Translations under genes and position numbers: made by a program
Part shown: piece after piece, positions 18,105 through 26,429 of the stretch
How positions within the stretch are numbered: position 1 is the stretch's first letter
Layout: every line of letters begins with the position of its first letter
Notes under the pieces: model-generated
The model's input: the letters and a program-made list of their open reading frames with translations, nothing else
What the model was told of the DNA's origin: nothing
The model's database searches: none
Source of the DNA: JAJFHI01 sp050633705
Lineage (GTDB): Bacteria > Pseudomonadota > Alphaproteobacteria > Rhizobiales > Hyphomicrobiaceae
Assembly (NCBI GenBank): GCA_050633705.1
Contig: JBOEGZ010000007.1
Coordinates: forward strand, 248,001-312,000
Length of the DNA stretch: 64,000 nt
Direction: 5' to 3'

Positions 18105-19010
18105 TCATCGTGTGCGTTTTGGTTTTTTTGCGGCCGTCTGTCGAGGTTGCAAAAGAAAAGCAACAATTGGAATGGAAACTGGGTGTGGAAGAACGCGAAG
18201 CGCGATGGCAAGGCAAGTGTTGATGATGCCAGGGATAGCGACACGACGTCCAAGTTTGTAGGATCGCACAATTGACGCTGCTGTTCGCTCTGGTAACATC
18301 ATTGGGACGAGCCACTGATAGAGCGAGCTGCTTGCATCCATCTCGGTATGAAAAGGTGTGTTGACGGGGCCAGGTAGGCTTGCATGGATACGCACACCTC
18401 GACCTCGATTTTCATAGCCAATCGCCTCGGTCAATGATTGCACGTAAGACTTGCTAGCGTAGTAAGTGGCTTGGTAGGGACCGGGAACATAAGCGCCAAG
18501 CGAGCAGATGTTTATGATGCCACCACGCCCACGTGCCAGCATGTCGGGCAAAAGGGCATGGGTAAATTTGGTCAGCCCTGCTATATTCAGGTTTATGAGA
18601 TTTTCGACACTTGGTCGGCTGTGATCAACAAATGCACCGGACAATCCTAATCCTGCATTGTTGATAAAAACATCAATGTATCCACCCTGTTGTTCGACGC
18701 CTGCTTTTAGTTTTTCGACCGCGTTCTTTTCGGTGATGTCGCAGGCAAGCATCCACACATCAGCCTTGGGGTAACGGGAACGAATATCATTTGTTGCGGT
18801 CTGTAGCGTGTTGGCATGTCGTGCCACGAGCACAACGCCACATCCCTCTCGGACAAATCGATTTGCGAGCGCTTTGCCGATGCCACGAGACCCGCCGGTT
18901 ATGACAACCATTGGTTTCAGGTGAGCAATGTCTGCTAGGTGTTGCGGATCGGGTCTGGCACGCCTGGATAAAAAGCGATCAATCAGGGTGAGAGGTGGTG
19001 AATGCATCAA
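18105..19010 (-). CDS. Short-chain dehydrogenase/reductase (SDR)
   Basis: A 301-residue classical SDR with the nucleotide motif TGGSRGIG (about 38-45), NNAG (near 116) and the catalytic YYASK (near 168), plus a C-terminal hydrophobic tail (LAIALRVLPHPVSIPIVAFLL) that may attach it to the membrane, as in several ketoacyl or sphinganine-type reductases. It starts 12 bases after glpK, so the two are probably one transcript, and a role in glycerol, acylglycerol or lipid metabolism is a fair guess. Substrate is not defined. Confidence 0.85.
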   Translation of the reverse strand: MMHSPPLTLIDRFLSRRARPDPQHLADIAHLKPMVVITGGSRGIGKALANRFVREGCGVVLVARHANTLQTATNDIRSRYPKADVWMLACDITEKNAVEKLKAGVEQQGGYIDVFINNAGLGLSGAFVDHSRPSVENLINLNIAGLTKFTHALLPDMLARGRGGIINICSLGAYVPGPYQATYYASKSYVQSLTEAIGYENRGRGVRIHASLPGPVNTPFHTEMDASSSLYQWLVPMMLPERTAASIVRSYKLGRRVAIPGIINTCLAIALRVLPHPVSIPIVAFLLQPRQTAAKKPKRTR

Positions 19011-19022
19011 TGCGCGCCAATC

Positions 19023-20531
19023 TTATTTTTCGCGCAGTCGTTGTTGATTGATGAGACTGGCGACGGCGTCTTTCCAAGCCGCGTATTTTTTCTCGCGAAT
19101 ATCAGACGCAAGATTGGGTTGAAAACGTCGTTCCAATTTCCATTGTTTTGAAAATTCCTCTTGATTGGGCCAGGCACCAGAATGCATGCCCGCCAACCAC
19201 GCGGCACCAAGAGCTGTCGTTTCCAACACGGTTGGACGATCGATCGGAGTGTCTAATATGTTTGCTAACGACTGCATCGTCCAATCGCTGGCTACCATGC
19301 CGCCGTCAACACGCAGTACGGGCGTTGCACCGCGCGCGCCCCAGTCGGCTCGCATGGCCTCTACGAGGTCACGCGTCTGGTAGCAAACGGCTTCAAGTGC
19401 GGCTCGGGCAAGTTCTTTCGGACCTGTGCCGCGACTGAGGCCAAACATAGCGCCGCGAACATTAGGCTCCCAGTAAGGGGCTCCCAAACCTGCAAAAGCC
19501 GGCACCAAAATGACATCTTGCGCTGGGTCTGCATCATCGGCCATCGGGCCGGTTTCAGATGCTTGTTCGATAATCCCAAGCCCATCGCGCAACCATTGCA
19601 CAGCCGCACCGGCAATGAATATGGAGCCTTCCAACGCGTATGCCGTTTCGCCATTGAGCCGATAAGCAATTGTCGAGAGCAATCTATTTTTAGAATGGAT
19701 GCACTCTTTGCCAGTATTCACCAACGCAAAGCATCCGGTGCCGTAGGTTGATTTGATCATACCGGGGCTAAAACAGGCCTGTCCTATTGTGGCCGCCTGT
19801 TGGTCACCTGCAATGCCACAGATATTAATCGGACCACCGAACAGTGCAGGGTCTGTGGTGCCAAAATCCGACGCGCTATCTTTTACTTCCGGCAGCATGG
19901 ATTGGGGCACGCGCAACAAATCAAGCAGACTTCCCCGCCAACGGTTTTCACGAATATCGAACATCAATGTGCGACTGGCATTGGTTGCATCTGTGGCGTG
20001 GACTCTGCCGCCGGTCAGACGCCAAAGCAGAAAGCAATCGATTGTTCCGAAAGCAAGCCTGCCTTGTTCGGCCGCCTGGCGTGCGCCATCAACGTTATCG
20101 AGAATCCATGCGACCTTCGTGCCGGAAAAGTATGGATCAAGGAGAAGCCCCGTTTTCTCCGTTACGGTTGCTTCGTGCCCGGCTGCCTTGAGATGCGAAC
20201 AAACGTCAGCGGTCCGTCGGTCTTGCCAGACTATGGCGTTGTGAATTGCCTTGCCTGTTTCTCGGTCCCAAACGACAGTCGTTTCGCGCTGATTGGTGAT
20301 CCCGATCGCAGCAATATCGCCAGCTGCAAGTCCGGCTTTGGCGATTGCCCCTTGGCAGGTTTCGACTGTTGTGCGCCAAATGTCTTCTGGGTCATGCTCA
20401 ACCCAACCCGAACGGGGGAAATGTTGTGTAAACTCTTTTTGTTCAGTTGCGAGAGCATGAAACGTGCTGTCAAAAATAATGGCTCGCGACGACGTCGTTC
20501 CCTGGTCAATCGCAAGAACAAACCCACTCAT
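19023..20531 (-). CDS. glpK: Glycerol kinase
   Basis: A 502-residue FGGY-family kinase that phosphorylates glycerol to glycerol 3-phosphate. Signatures include the N-terminal DQGTTSSRAIIFD, NQRETTVVWDRETG, YFSGTKVAWILDNV, GTGCFALVNTG and DGGMVASDWTMQSLANIL; the glycerol-contacting residues in these segments appear intact. The start at 20531 (MSGFVLAIDQ) is preceded by AAGGA; the frame is open 10 codons further upstream. No glpF or glpD is in the window, and the only neighbour in the transcript is the SDR. Confidence 0.97.
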   Translation of the reverse strand: MSGFVLAIDQGTTSSRAIIFDSTFHALATEQKEFTQHFPRSGWVEHDPEDIWRTTVETCQGAIAKAGLAAGDIAAIGITNQRETTVVWDRETGKAIHNAIVWQDRRTADVCSHLKAAGHEATVTEKTGLLLDPYFSGTKVAWILDNVDGARQAAEQGRLAFGTIDCFLLWRLTGGRVHATDATNASRTLMFDIRENRWRGSLLDLLRVPQSMLPEVKDSASDFGTTDPALFGGPINICGIAGDQQAATIGQACFSPGMIKSTYGTGCFALVNTGKECIHSKNRLLSTIAYRLNGETAYALEGSIFIAGAAVQWLRDGLGIIEQASETGPMADDADPAQDVILVPAFAGLGAPYWEPNVRGAMFGLSRGTGPKELARAALEAVCYQTRDLVEAMRADWGARGATPVLRVDGGMVASDWTMQSLANILDTPIDRPTVLETTALGAAWLAGMHSGAWPNQEEFSKQWKLERRFQPNLASDIREKKYAAWKDAVASLINQQRLREK

Positions 20532-20650
20532 TGCCGATCCTTCACAAAACTGTCGATCCATTGTCGCCAGTTTTGCAATTTGAACCGGTTAGCGCAATGT
20601 TTGAAGATCAATCGATTGGAGGCAACGTCGGATTTAGACGATACCAGCAT

Positions 20651-21196
20651 TTATGCACTTTCTGACGCTTGCACCTGTGCCTTGCTGCACCAGTCCCATA
20701 CCGCATCGACATCGCACGGCAACACTATTCCCAGTGGCCCGGTGAATTCTTGCCAGGCTTTTATGTGGTCTTTCCCAACTCCGAGAACACATGGAACTTG
20801 TTGGCCGACAGCATTTTCTAATGCCGAGCGAAAGCCATCTCCATTTGCTTCTCGTTTGCCAAATCTATTCAAAATGAGAAAATCACTACCACGTTCCAAT
20901 CCAGAAAGTGTCAGACCAGCAGCGTGCTCCAAGGCTGAAAAATCGAGCGAACAAGCGTTGGATTGCGGTCCGAGATCCTGAGATATCGGGATGACCTGAC
21001 CACTTGAAAGTTCTTCAAGCGCCATATCGCAACGTGTGCGCCCAAGAGGAGTGCCGCGATGTTTAATCGCCCCGACGAGATCGCAATTGTCTGCGCGTAG
21101 CCTATCGACAACTGAAAATAAAACGGCGTCGACGGCGTCGCCCTCACCGTTCTGAAATTCAATTGCCGCCAATATGGGTTGTGTTGTGTCAGTCAT
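20651..21196 (-). CDS. DUF2478 protein, nucleoside-triphosphatase-like
   Basis: A 181-residue protein matching DUF2478, a domain often found near molybdate transport and molybdoenzyme genes. Family marks seen here are RCDMALEEL, the ISQDLGPQSNACSLD stretch, LTLSGLERGSDFLILNRFGKREANGDGFR and the VPCVLGVGKDHIKAWQEF region. It seems to be a P-loop-like fold without a clear Walker A. Biochemistry is unknown. A molybdenum hydroxylase is encoded about 15 kb away (35.9-38.6 kb), which is in line with the usual association but proves nothing. The ATG has only a weak ribosome site. Confidence 0.8.
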   Translation of the reverse strand: MTDTTQPILAAIEFQNGEGDAVDAVLFSVVDRLRADNCDLVGAIKHRGTPLGRTRCDMALEELSSGQVIPISQDLGPQSNACSLDFSALEHAAGLTLSGLERGSDFLILNRFGKREANGDGFRSALENAVGQQVPCVLGVGKDHIKAWQEFTGPLGIVLPCDVDAVWDWCSKAQVQASESA

Positions 21197-21316
21197 ATAG
21201 AAAATATCCCAGACAGAATGGAACGCGTCGCCACAATGAAGAACCGTTGTGTTGTTTTATCGATCATTGCAGCCGTGTCGGCAATGATTCACATCATTTT
21301 CGAGACAACATAGTAA

Positions 21317-21949
21317 TCATTTTAGCCCCGGCAAGACCACAGTTAAGCCAGCGACGACCATGTCCACTGAGATCGCCAACAGGATCATTCCCATGAGACG
21401 GGTCATGATGACACGCATTGTGTCTGACAGCAATTTGCCAAAAAATGACGCGAAATAGAGCACTACAAACAGCATCGCCAGCACAATTAGAATGACGGCA
21501 CCGACCGTCATAAGTGTTGGGACATTGTTGGCGTGTCCAGTGTAAACAATGATCGTGGCAATCGTTCCCGGCCCAACAATCATTGGGAAGGTTATCGGGT
21601 AAAAGGCGAGGCTGTTTAGCTCTGCCATATGATCTCGTTCTTTGCTCGTACCATGATGTGACGTGATGTTTGATCCGTTCAGCATCGACCATGCGATGTG
21701 GCCGAGCACAAGTCCACCAGCAATTCGAAATTCGTCAACCGAGATGCCGAAGAACGCAATGATCTTTTGACCGGCCACAACAATGACGAAACACATGATG
21801 GCAGAAAAGGTGGCGATCTTCGTTGCCAGACGACGTTGTTCTTCGATCTTGAAGTCGGATGTCATCGCAAGAAAAATGGGAAGGTTCACAAACGGGTTCA
21901 TGATCGCAAAAAACGCGCCGAAGGCTTTGGCAAGTAGAACGTAATCCAT
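21317..21949 (-). CDS. MarC-family integral membrane protein
   Basis: A 210-residue, six-span inner-membrane protein of the MarC/YchE/YhgN family, shown by AIMNPFVNLPIFLAMT at the start, AGGLVLGHIAWSML in the middle, AFYPITFPMIVGPGTIATIIVY, and RLMGMILLAISVDMVVAGL at the end. Members were once thought to give multidrug resistance; no transport substrate is established. The start at 21949 (MDYVLLAKAFGAFF) is chosen from the family N-terminus and an AGGAAA site; the frame is open 32 codons upstream without support. Confidence 0.92.
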   Translation of the reverse strand: MDYVLLAKAFGAFFAIMNPFVNLPIFLAMTSDFKIEEQRRLATKIATFSAIMCFVIVVAGQKIIAFFGISVDEFRIAGGLVLGHIAWSMLNGSNITSHHGTSKERDHMAELNSLAFYPITFPMIVGPGTIATIIVYTGHANNVPTLMTVGAVILIVLAMLFVVLYFASFFGKLLSDTMRVIMTRLMGMILLAISVDMVVAGLTVVLPGLK

Positions 21950-22075
21950 GGAGTATTTTTTCCTGCAATCCCTGGTCATCAAGCGCGCGGGATCTTGCCA
22001 GATAATTGCAACTGGAAGCCAGTGGAAATTTGATGAAGTGATCAATCAATGAGCAATGAGACAATCGAAAAACAA

Positions 22076-22113
22076 GCAGTCCCGAAGTGGTGATAAACCG
22101 CCTTCGGGACTGC
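22076..22113 (-). terminator. Intrinsic terminator of the outer-membrane protein gene
   Basis: The 11-bp arms GCAGTCCCGAA and TTCGGGACTGC enclose a 16-base loop. On the minus strand the stem runs into TTGTTTTT, which fits termination of the gene ending at 22150. Confidence 0.85.
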
Positions 22114-22149
22114 CTGATTATAGTGCCGTGTCTTTGTCGGGTTCGACCG

Positions 22150-23217
22150 TTAATTTATTTTCATCGTAAAGCGACCAAATGGCCCCCAGTTGTGGCGGTC
22201 TTGTTTGTCGCCGCCACCGACGGCTTCTGCATAGTCCTCGCTCTGGCGGAACCAACCTTCCGCGCGTACGCCTATGTCGAGTTGACCCATACCGCGGCCA
22301 AACGGTTCAAAGTTAAGTGCGGCTTCACCTTCGACATTTCCAACCCATGTCGTGTCGCTGTCTTTGAAGTTCGTTCGGGTTGTGGGTAGATTGAGAAACG
22401 CCCCATTGACGGTTGTTTCAACCTTTTGGCGCCCCCAAAGTATCGACCCGCTTGCGCCGAGTGACAGGCCGATTCGTGATGAAATTGGAAATGTGGTTTG
22501 TACACCGATGCGTGGACCCGCACCTTGGAATTTACTTTCAGAGTCGATGCCAACGGGTATGATATTGGCATAGGTTGGCGTGCCGAATCCATTACCGGAG
22601 GTCGTATTTAAGTTTGTTTCTGCTTTAAAATGGGCGTAACGGACGCCGCCAAAAACGCGCGTTTTTGAGCCACCACCAATGCCGATATCTTGTCCGACTT
22701 CAAAGTCTACAACAGTGCGTTTTTCCTCGTATTCACCAGCGAAAACTCCTGAGAGTTGGATCGGAGCTACTGCGCGGAACAAGTTCGTCCCGTTAAGAGT
22801 AAATTCGTTGAAAAACGCTGACGTCGCGCTGGCGGTCTCGTTGTCACTGTTGATATCGGAGTGGCGTACAAACAGACCCCATGAGTCACCTAATCTGAAT
22901 AAACCGCCGCCTTTGGATTCAAGGCCAACTCTCCCGGTCCAACCACACCCACCATTTCCTAATTCCAATGCAGATGAGATGTTGGTAAGGCCTTGGGTTA
23001 TGGCATAAAGTCCAAATGGCGTGTTAACTGACTGGCTGAACGCTGTGACGTCTCCGCTCGGTACGCCCAGCTCATCTCCAAAGCCACACGCGCCGCCGCC
23101 TTCGATTGAAAAGTAAGTGCCTGGCACAGACTGTGCATTGGCGGGGGCCATGGCGAACGCTAGAAGCGTACCCGCAGAGACACTCGACAGTAACAGGGTG
23201 CGAAAATTTGAATTCAC
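22150..23217 (-). CDS. Outer-membrane beta-barrel protein (Lpg1974-like, tentative)
   Basis: About 355 residues: a signal peptide (TLLLSSVSAGTLLAFAMAPANA), then an all-beta chain rich in aromatic/Gly alternation with patterns such as TRVFGGVRYAHFKAETN and GPRIGVQTTFPISSRIGLSLGASGSILWG, as in barrel proteins of the Lpg1974-like pore-forming group. The start is unclear. There is no ATG near the signal peptide in frame; GTG at 23217 gives a normal signal peptide but lacks a good ribosome site. The frame stays open a further 113 codons, antisense to the MoaD-like gene, which is not credible as protein. Function is unknown. Confidence 0.75.
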   Translation of the reverse strand: MNSNFRTLLLSSVSAGTLLAFAMAPANAQSVPGTYFSIEGGGACGFGDELGVPSGDVTAFSQSVNTPFGLYAITQGLTNISSALELGNGGCGWTGRVGLESKGGGLFRLGDSWGLFVRHSDINSDNETASATSAFFNEFTLNGTNLFRAVAPIQLSGVFAGEYEEKRTVVDFEVGQDIGIGGGSKTRVFGGVRYAHFKAETNLNTTSGNGFGTPTYANIIPVGIDSESKFQGAGPRIGVQTTFPISSRIGLSLGASGSILWGRQKVETTVNGAFLNLPTTRTNFKDSDTTWVGNVEGEAALNFEPFGRGMGQLDIGVRAEGWFRQSEDYAEAVGGGDKQDRHNWGPFGRFTMKIN

Positions 23218-23507
23218 TGTTTTCGATTTTGAGACATTTCTCAGTTCCGATAGCACCTGTAAATCTTGTTGAAACAAAAGATCCTTTGGCAAGTTGTCTA
23301 AATAGGGACTTTCTGTGCATCTGTTACATTTAAGAATTTGTTGTCTGTAGTGAGCTAGCGCTTTTGGCGAACGCATTTCACGAACGATCAGAAGCCTTCT
23401 TTCGCGAAGGCTGCACATTTGATCTAAATCATGCCTCGATCTTACTTTTGGGTTTATGGATTGGTTTCCATGCTCTGAATTGTTTTGAGCTCGCTGGAGG
23501 CGATTGC

Positions 23508-23831
23508 ATGTCCCACTATCCAATCGATCACAACTCACAAGACGCAACGATCTCAATCGAGGTCCGTTTGTTTAACAAACTCTACGACCCGACCCAGAAG
23601 CGAATAAAGCAACACGTACAACTTCCCGTTGGGAGTCAGATTAGTGATTTGATCGAGCAGTTAAAGCTCACCCGTAACGATATTTATCTTGTCATGATAA
23701 ATGGCACAGATATTACACCGGGCCGGGTTGGTGATCCGATAAATCTCGCGCCGGAGCTTGAAGATGGTGATGTTGTTGCGCTGTCTGGCCCAGTTCCCAT
23801 GAGTGGCGGTTACGGATCGGCAATTGTCTAG
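23508..23831 (+). CDS. MoaD/ThiS-family ubiquitin-like protein
   Basis: A 107-residue beta-grasp protein of the MoaD/ThiS type, with SIEVRLFNKLYDPTQKR at the start, PVGSQISDLIEQL in the middle and the late LEDGDVVALSGPVP strand. True MoaD and ThiS end in Gly-Gly, which is adenylated and thiocarboxylated; this one ends GGYGSAIV, so the Gly pair is internal. It would need trimming to act as a sulfur carrier, or it may work only as a binding module. The start is set by GGAGG eight bases before the ATG; the frame is open 48 codons earlier. No moaE or thiG is adjacent. Confidence 0.85.
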   Translation: MSHYPIDHNSQDATISIEVRLFNKLYDPTQKRIKQHVQLPVGSQISDLIEQLKLTRNDIYLVMINGTDITPGRVGDPINLAPELEDGDVVALSGPVPMSGGYGSAIV

Positions 23832-24083
23832 CAAGAGCGTTGCCTACCATTACCGCTTTTCAGGTAGAGCAAGTCTGTTGCAAAAGGCGTGAATGGCGAC
23901 ATGTCGTCTGTTTGAGTCGTTTTGCGGTGCTTTAAAGTCTCGGCGATACAATTTGCATTCCGCACAAAAATTGTCTGATATTGAGCCTCAGAAGCATTGA
24001 AGAGATGATCTTTGGTCGCTCTCCCATCTCTTATTACCCGCTGATCAGTTATCGGATCGTTGCGCAACCTTGGAACGCATATC

Positions 24084-24497
24084 ATGAAATTTTTTAAACC
24101 TGGCCTTCTCATCCTTTCGCTTGCATTTGCTTTTGCTGCCGGTGTTACAGCAAATGAAGTACTTGATGGCCCAACGAAAGCCAAAGGAATAACCAGCAAA
24201 ACCTTGGCCGAGGTTTTACTCAGTAAAGAAATGACAGATCTTGACGGTCGCAAGTTTCGCATGCGCCGCGCATCCATCGCGCCGGGAGGTATCGTTCCGG
24301 TACACAGTCATGCCGGTCGCCCAGGACTTGTCTATGTGATGTCCGGCAAAATTATTGAGCATCGCAGCGATCAAGAGGCTCCTAAGATGCATCAGGCTGG
24401 AAGTTTTACCATCGAAGCGAACGGCATCAGCCACTGGTGGGAAAACAAGGGTGATGAGCCGGCAGATCTTGTCCTTGTCGATGTTTATAAAAAATAA
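24084..24497 (+). CDS. Exported single-domain cupin
   Basis: A 137-residue protein with a signal peptide (1-22, ending VTANE) and a cupin barrel. Metal-binding cupin motif 1 is visible in PVHSHAGRPGLVYVMSG and motif 2 in EANGISHWWENKGDEP; two His and one Glu/His ligand are present, so it probably binds a divalent metal. The periplasmic location and small size suggest a sensor, storage or isomerase role, but none can be assigned. ATG at 24084 (MKFFKPGLL) gives a normal signal peptide. It stands alone. Confidence 0.8.
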   Translation: MKFFKPGLLILSLAFAFAAGVTANEVLDGPTKAKGITSKTLAEVLLSKEMTDLDGRKFRMRRASIAPGGIVPVHSHAGRPGLVYVMSGKIIEHRSDQEAPKMHQAGSFTIEANGISHWWENKGDEPADLVLVDVYKK

Positions 24498-25033
24498 GCC
24501 AGGGCCCGGCTAAATGAGAAATCTACAGTTCAGCAAAAGAAGTCACATTTGCGAGTGATGCGCGCTTCGAGTTGACCGTCTCGGCCATCGCCGCCGTTGG
24601 CGGACCAAAAACTGCCATGAGAAAAAAAGTCGCTGTGTTTGCTTGGTGTGAATGAGCGACCCGTCATTCCTCGTCAGAGCCTGATCAACGGCTGTCAATA
24701 TCTTCGCGAAAGGCTCTGATTGATCCACGACAGACTGTTCAATGGTTTTTTCAATAGGGCCAAATACGCAAGCGCGGATTGCTGAGCATGTCTTGTGATG
24801 CCCGCTTCTTTCGTAGTTTGTCGTCTCGCCATCTCCGCAATCCTCTGCCGCATGAGTAGCAAAGGCGCCACAACAGCCAAATGTTGACCGCTGTAGTCAG
24901 ATTTAATGTTGACTCTAAAAGTATAAATTCTATGCTGACGGTCTGAGGTCTCAAAATATCAGCGCATTGCAATATGCATTGCTAAATTTGCCAACTCAGG
25001 GCCTTGAACCCTGATGAATGGAGAATAAAGAAA
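24498..25033. other. Intergenic region before the imelysin operon
   Basis: About 530 bases without a supported gene. The last 70 bases hold a GCATTGC direct repeat (24964-24982) in the expected promoter area. Confidence 0.5.
24964..24982. repeat. GCATTGC direct repeat, possible regulator site
   Basis: GCATTGC occurs twice, 12 bases apart, with the small palindrome ATTGCAAT between them, about 60 bases upstream of the imelysin start. The helical-turn spacing suits a protein site; iron control is only a guess. Confidence 0.35.
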
Positions 25034-26329
25034 GTGAAAATTAGAACATCGAAAGTGTTCGCCGTTGCCGCTGCGGTGGTCGTAACGGCGGTCAGTGCTT
25101 TGTATTTGAACTCGGCAAAGGCTGAGCCCAAAATTGATGCCGTGTTAGAAAACTATGCAAACATTGCGCAGGCGGGTTTTGAGGATTCGCTGATGGCGGC
25201 GCAGAAACTAAAAGTTGCAATTGATAGGCTCATTGCAAAGCCAACTGATGCAAATCTCAAGGTGGCGCGCAGTGCCTGGAAGACCTCCCGCATACCCTAT
25301 ATGCAGACGGAAGTTTATCGTTTTGGCAACAAGAGCGTCGACGATTGGGAAGGCAAGGTCAATGCGTGGCCATTGGATGAGGGGCTGATTGACTACGTCG
25401 ATGGCAGTTACGGCGCAGACAATCCTGAAAACGCACTTTATGTGACGAATGTTATCGCCAACACATCGTTAAAAATTGGCGGCAAGTCTGTTGATGCCGC
25501 AAAAATCACGAAAGTTTTGTTAAGTGATACGCTGCATGAGGCTGGTGGTGTTGAGGCAAACGTTGCAACCGGTTATCACGCCATAGAGTTCCTGTTGTGG
25601 GGACAAGATTTAAACGGCACTGGTCCAGGTGCAGGCAGGCGTCCTGCGAGTGATTTTGATACGAAAAACTGTACCGGCGGCAACTGTGATCGCCGCGTCG
25701 CCTATCTTACAGTGGTTACTGATTTGCTCATTGATGATTTGGCTGACATGGCCAAGCAATGGAGCAAGGATGGTGCCGCGCGCGTAGAAGTTTTGAAGTC
25801 TGGACGCAGCGGTGGTCTGTCAAAAATCTTCGCGGGCCTTGGTAGTCTATCTTACGGTGAACTGGCCGGTGAGCGAATCAAACTTGGCGTCTTGTTGCAT
25901 GATCCGGAAGAAGAGCATGACTGCTTCTCAGACAACACCCACAACTCGCACTTCTACAATATTCAGGGCATTCGCAACGTCTACCTAGGATCGTATACCC
26001 GTATCGACGGATCTAAAGTCTCGGGCCCGAGTGTTTCAGACCTTGTGAAACAGGATTCAAAAGAGGCTGATAGCAAAATTCGCAGTGCTCTCGAGGTGAC
26101 AATTGCAAAGGCGACAGCCTTGAAGGCGCGTGCGGAATCTGTTGAAGCTTATGATCAAATGCTTGGACAGGGAAATGCTGACGGTAATGGCGTCATTATG
26201 GCTGTTGTTGATGGTCTGGTTGCCCAGACAAAGGCCTTTGAAGGTGCGCTTGCAGCTCTGAAGCTTGATCCGATTTCTTTCGAAGGTTCAGACAGTCTTG
26301 ATAGTCCTGAAAAGGTCAGAGAAAACTAG
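25034..26329 (+). CDS. Imelysin-family iron-regulated protein (IrpA-like)
   Basis: A 431-residue exported protein of the imelysin/EfeO-like peptidase M75 family, which takes part in iron uptake or iron sensing at the envelope. A signal peptide (about 1-30, ending SAKAE) is followed by two alpha-helical repeats; the hallmark GxHxxE is GYHAIEF at about residue 180. DCFSDNTHNSHFYN is typical of the IrpA branch. No peptidase activity is proven for the family. GTG at 25034 follows GGAG; an in-frame TTG at 25004 is the alternative. The porin and diheme oxidoreductase genes follow on the same strand and probably form one iron-responsive unit. Confidence 0.9.
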   Translation: MKIRTSKVFAVAAAVVVTAVSALYLNSAKAEPKIDAVLENYANIAQAGFEDSLMAAQKLKVAIDRLIAKPTDANLKVARSAWKTSRIPYMQTEVYRFGNKSVDDWEGKVNAWPLDEGLIDYVDGSYGADNPENALYVTNVIANTSLKIGGKSVDAAKITKVLLSDTLHEAGGVEANVATGYHAIEFLLWGQDLNGTGPGAGRRPASDFDTKNCTGGNCDRRVAYLTVVTDLLIDDLADMAKQWSKDGAARVEVLKSGRSGGLSKIFAGLGSLSYGELAGERIKLGVLLHDPEEEHDCFSDNTHNSHFYNIQGIRNVYLGSYTRIDGSKVSGPSVSDLVKQDSKEADSKIRSALEVTIAKATALKARAESVEAYDQMLGQGNADGNGVIMAVVDGLVAQTKAFEGALAALKLDPISFEGSDSLDSPEKVREN

Positions 26330-26429
26330 AAAGTAAAATGTCGTGTTGTTAGCCAGCCGGTCACCAGGCAAACGACAAAGCTTTGCTTTATGGAAATTTT
26401 ACACACCCTTTATCGGGTTGGGGACGATT

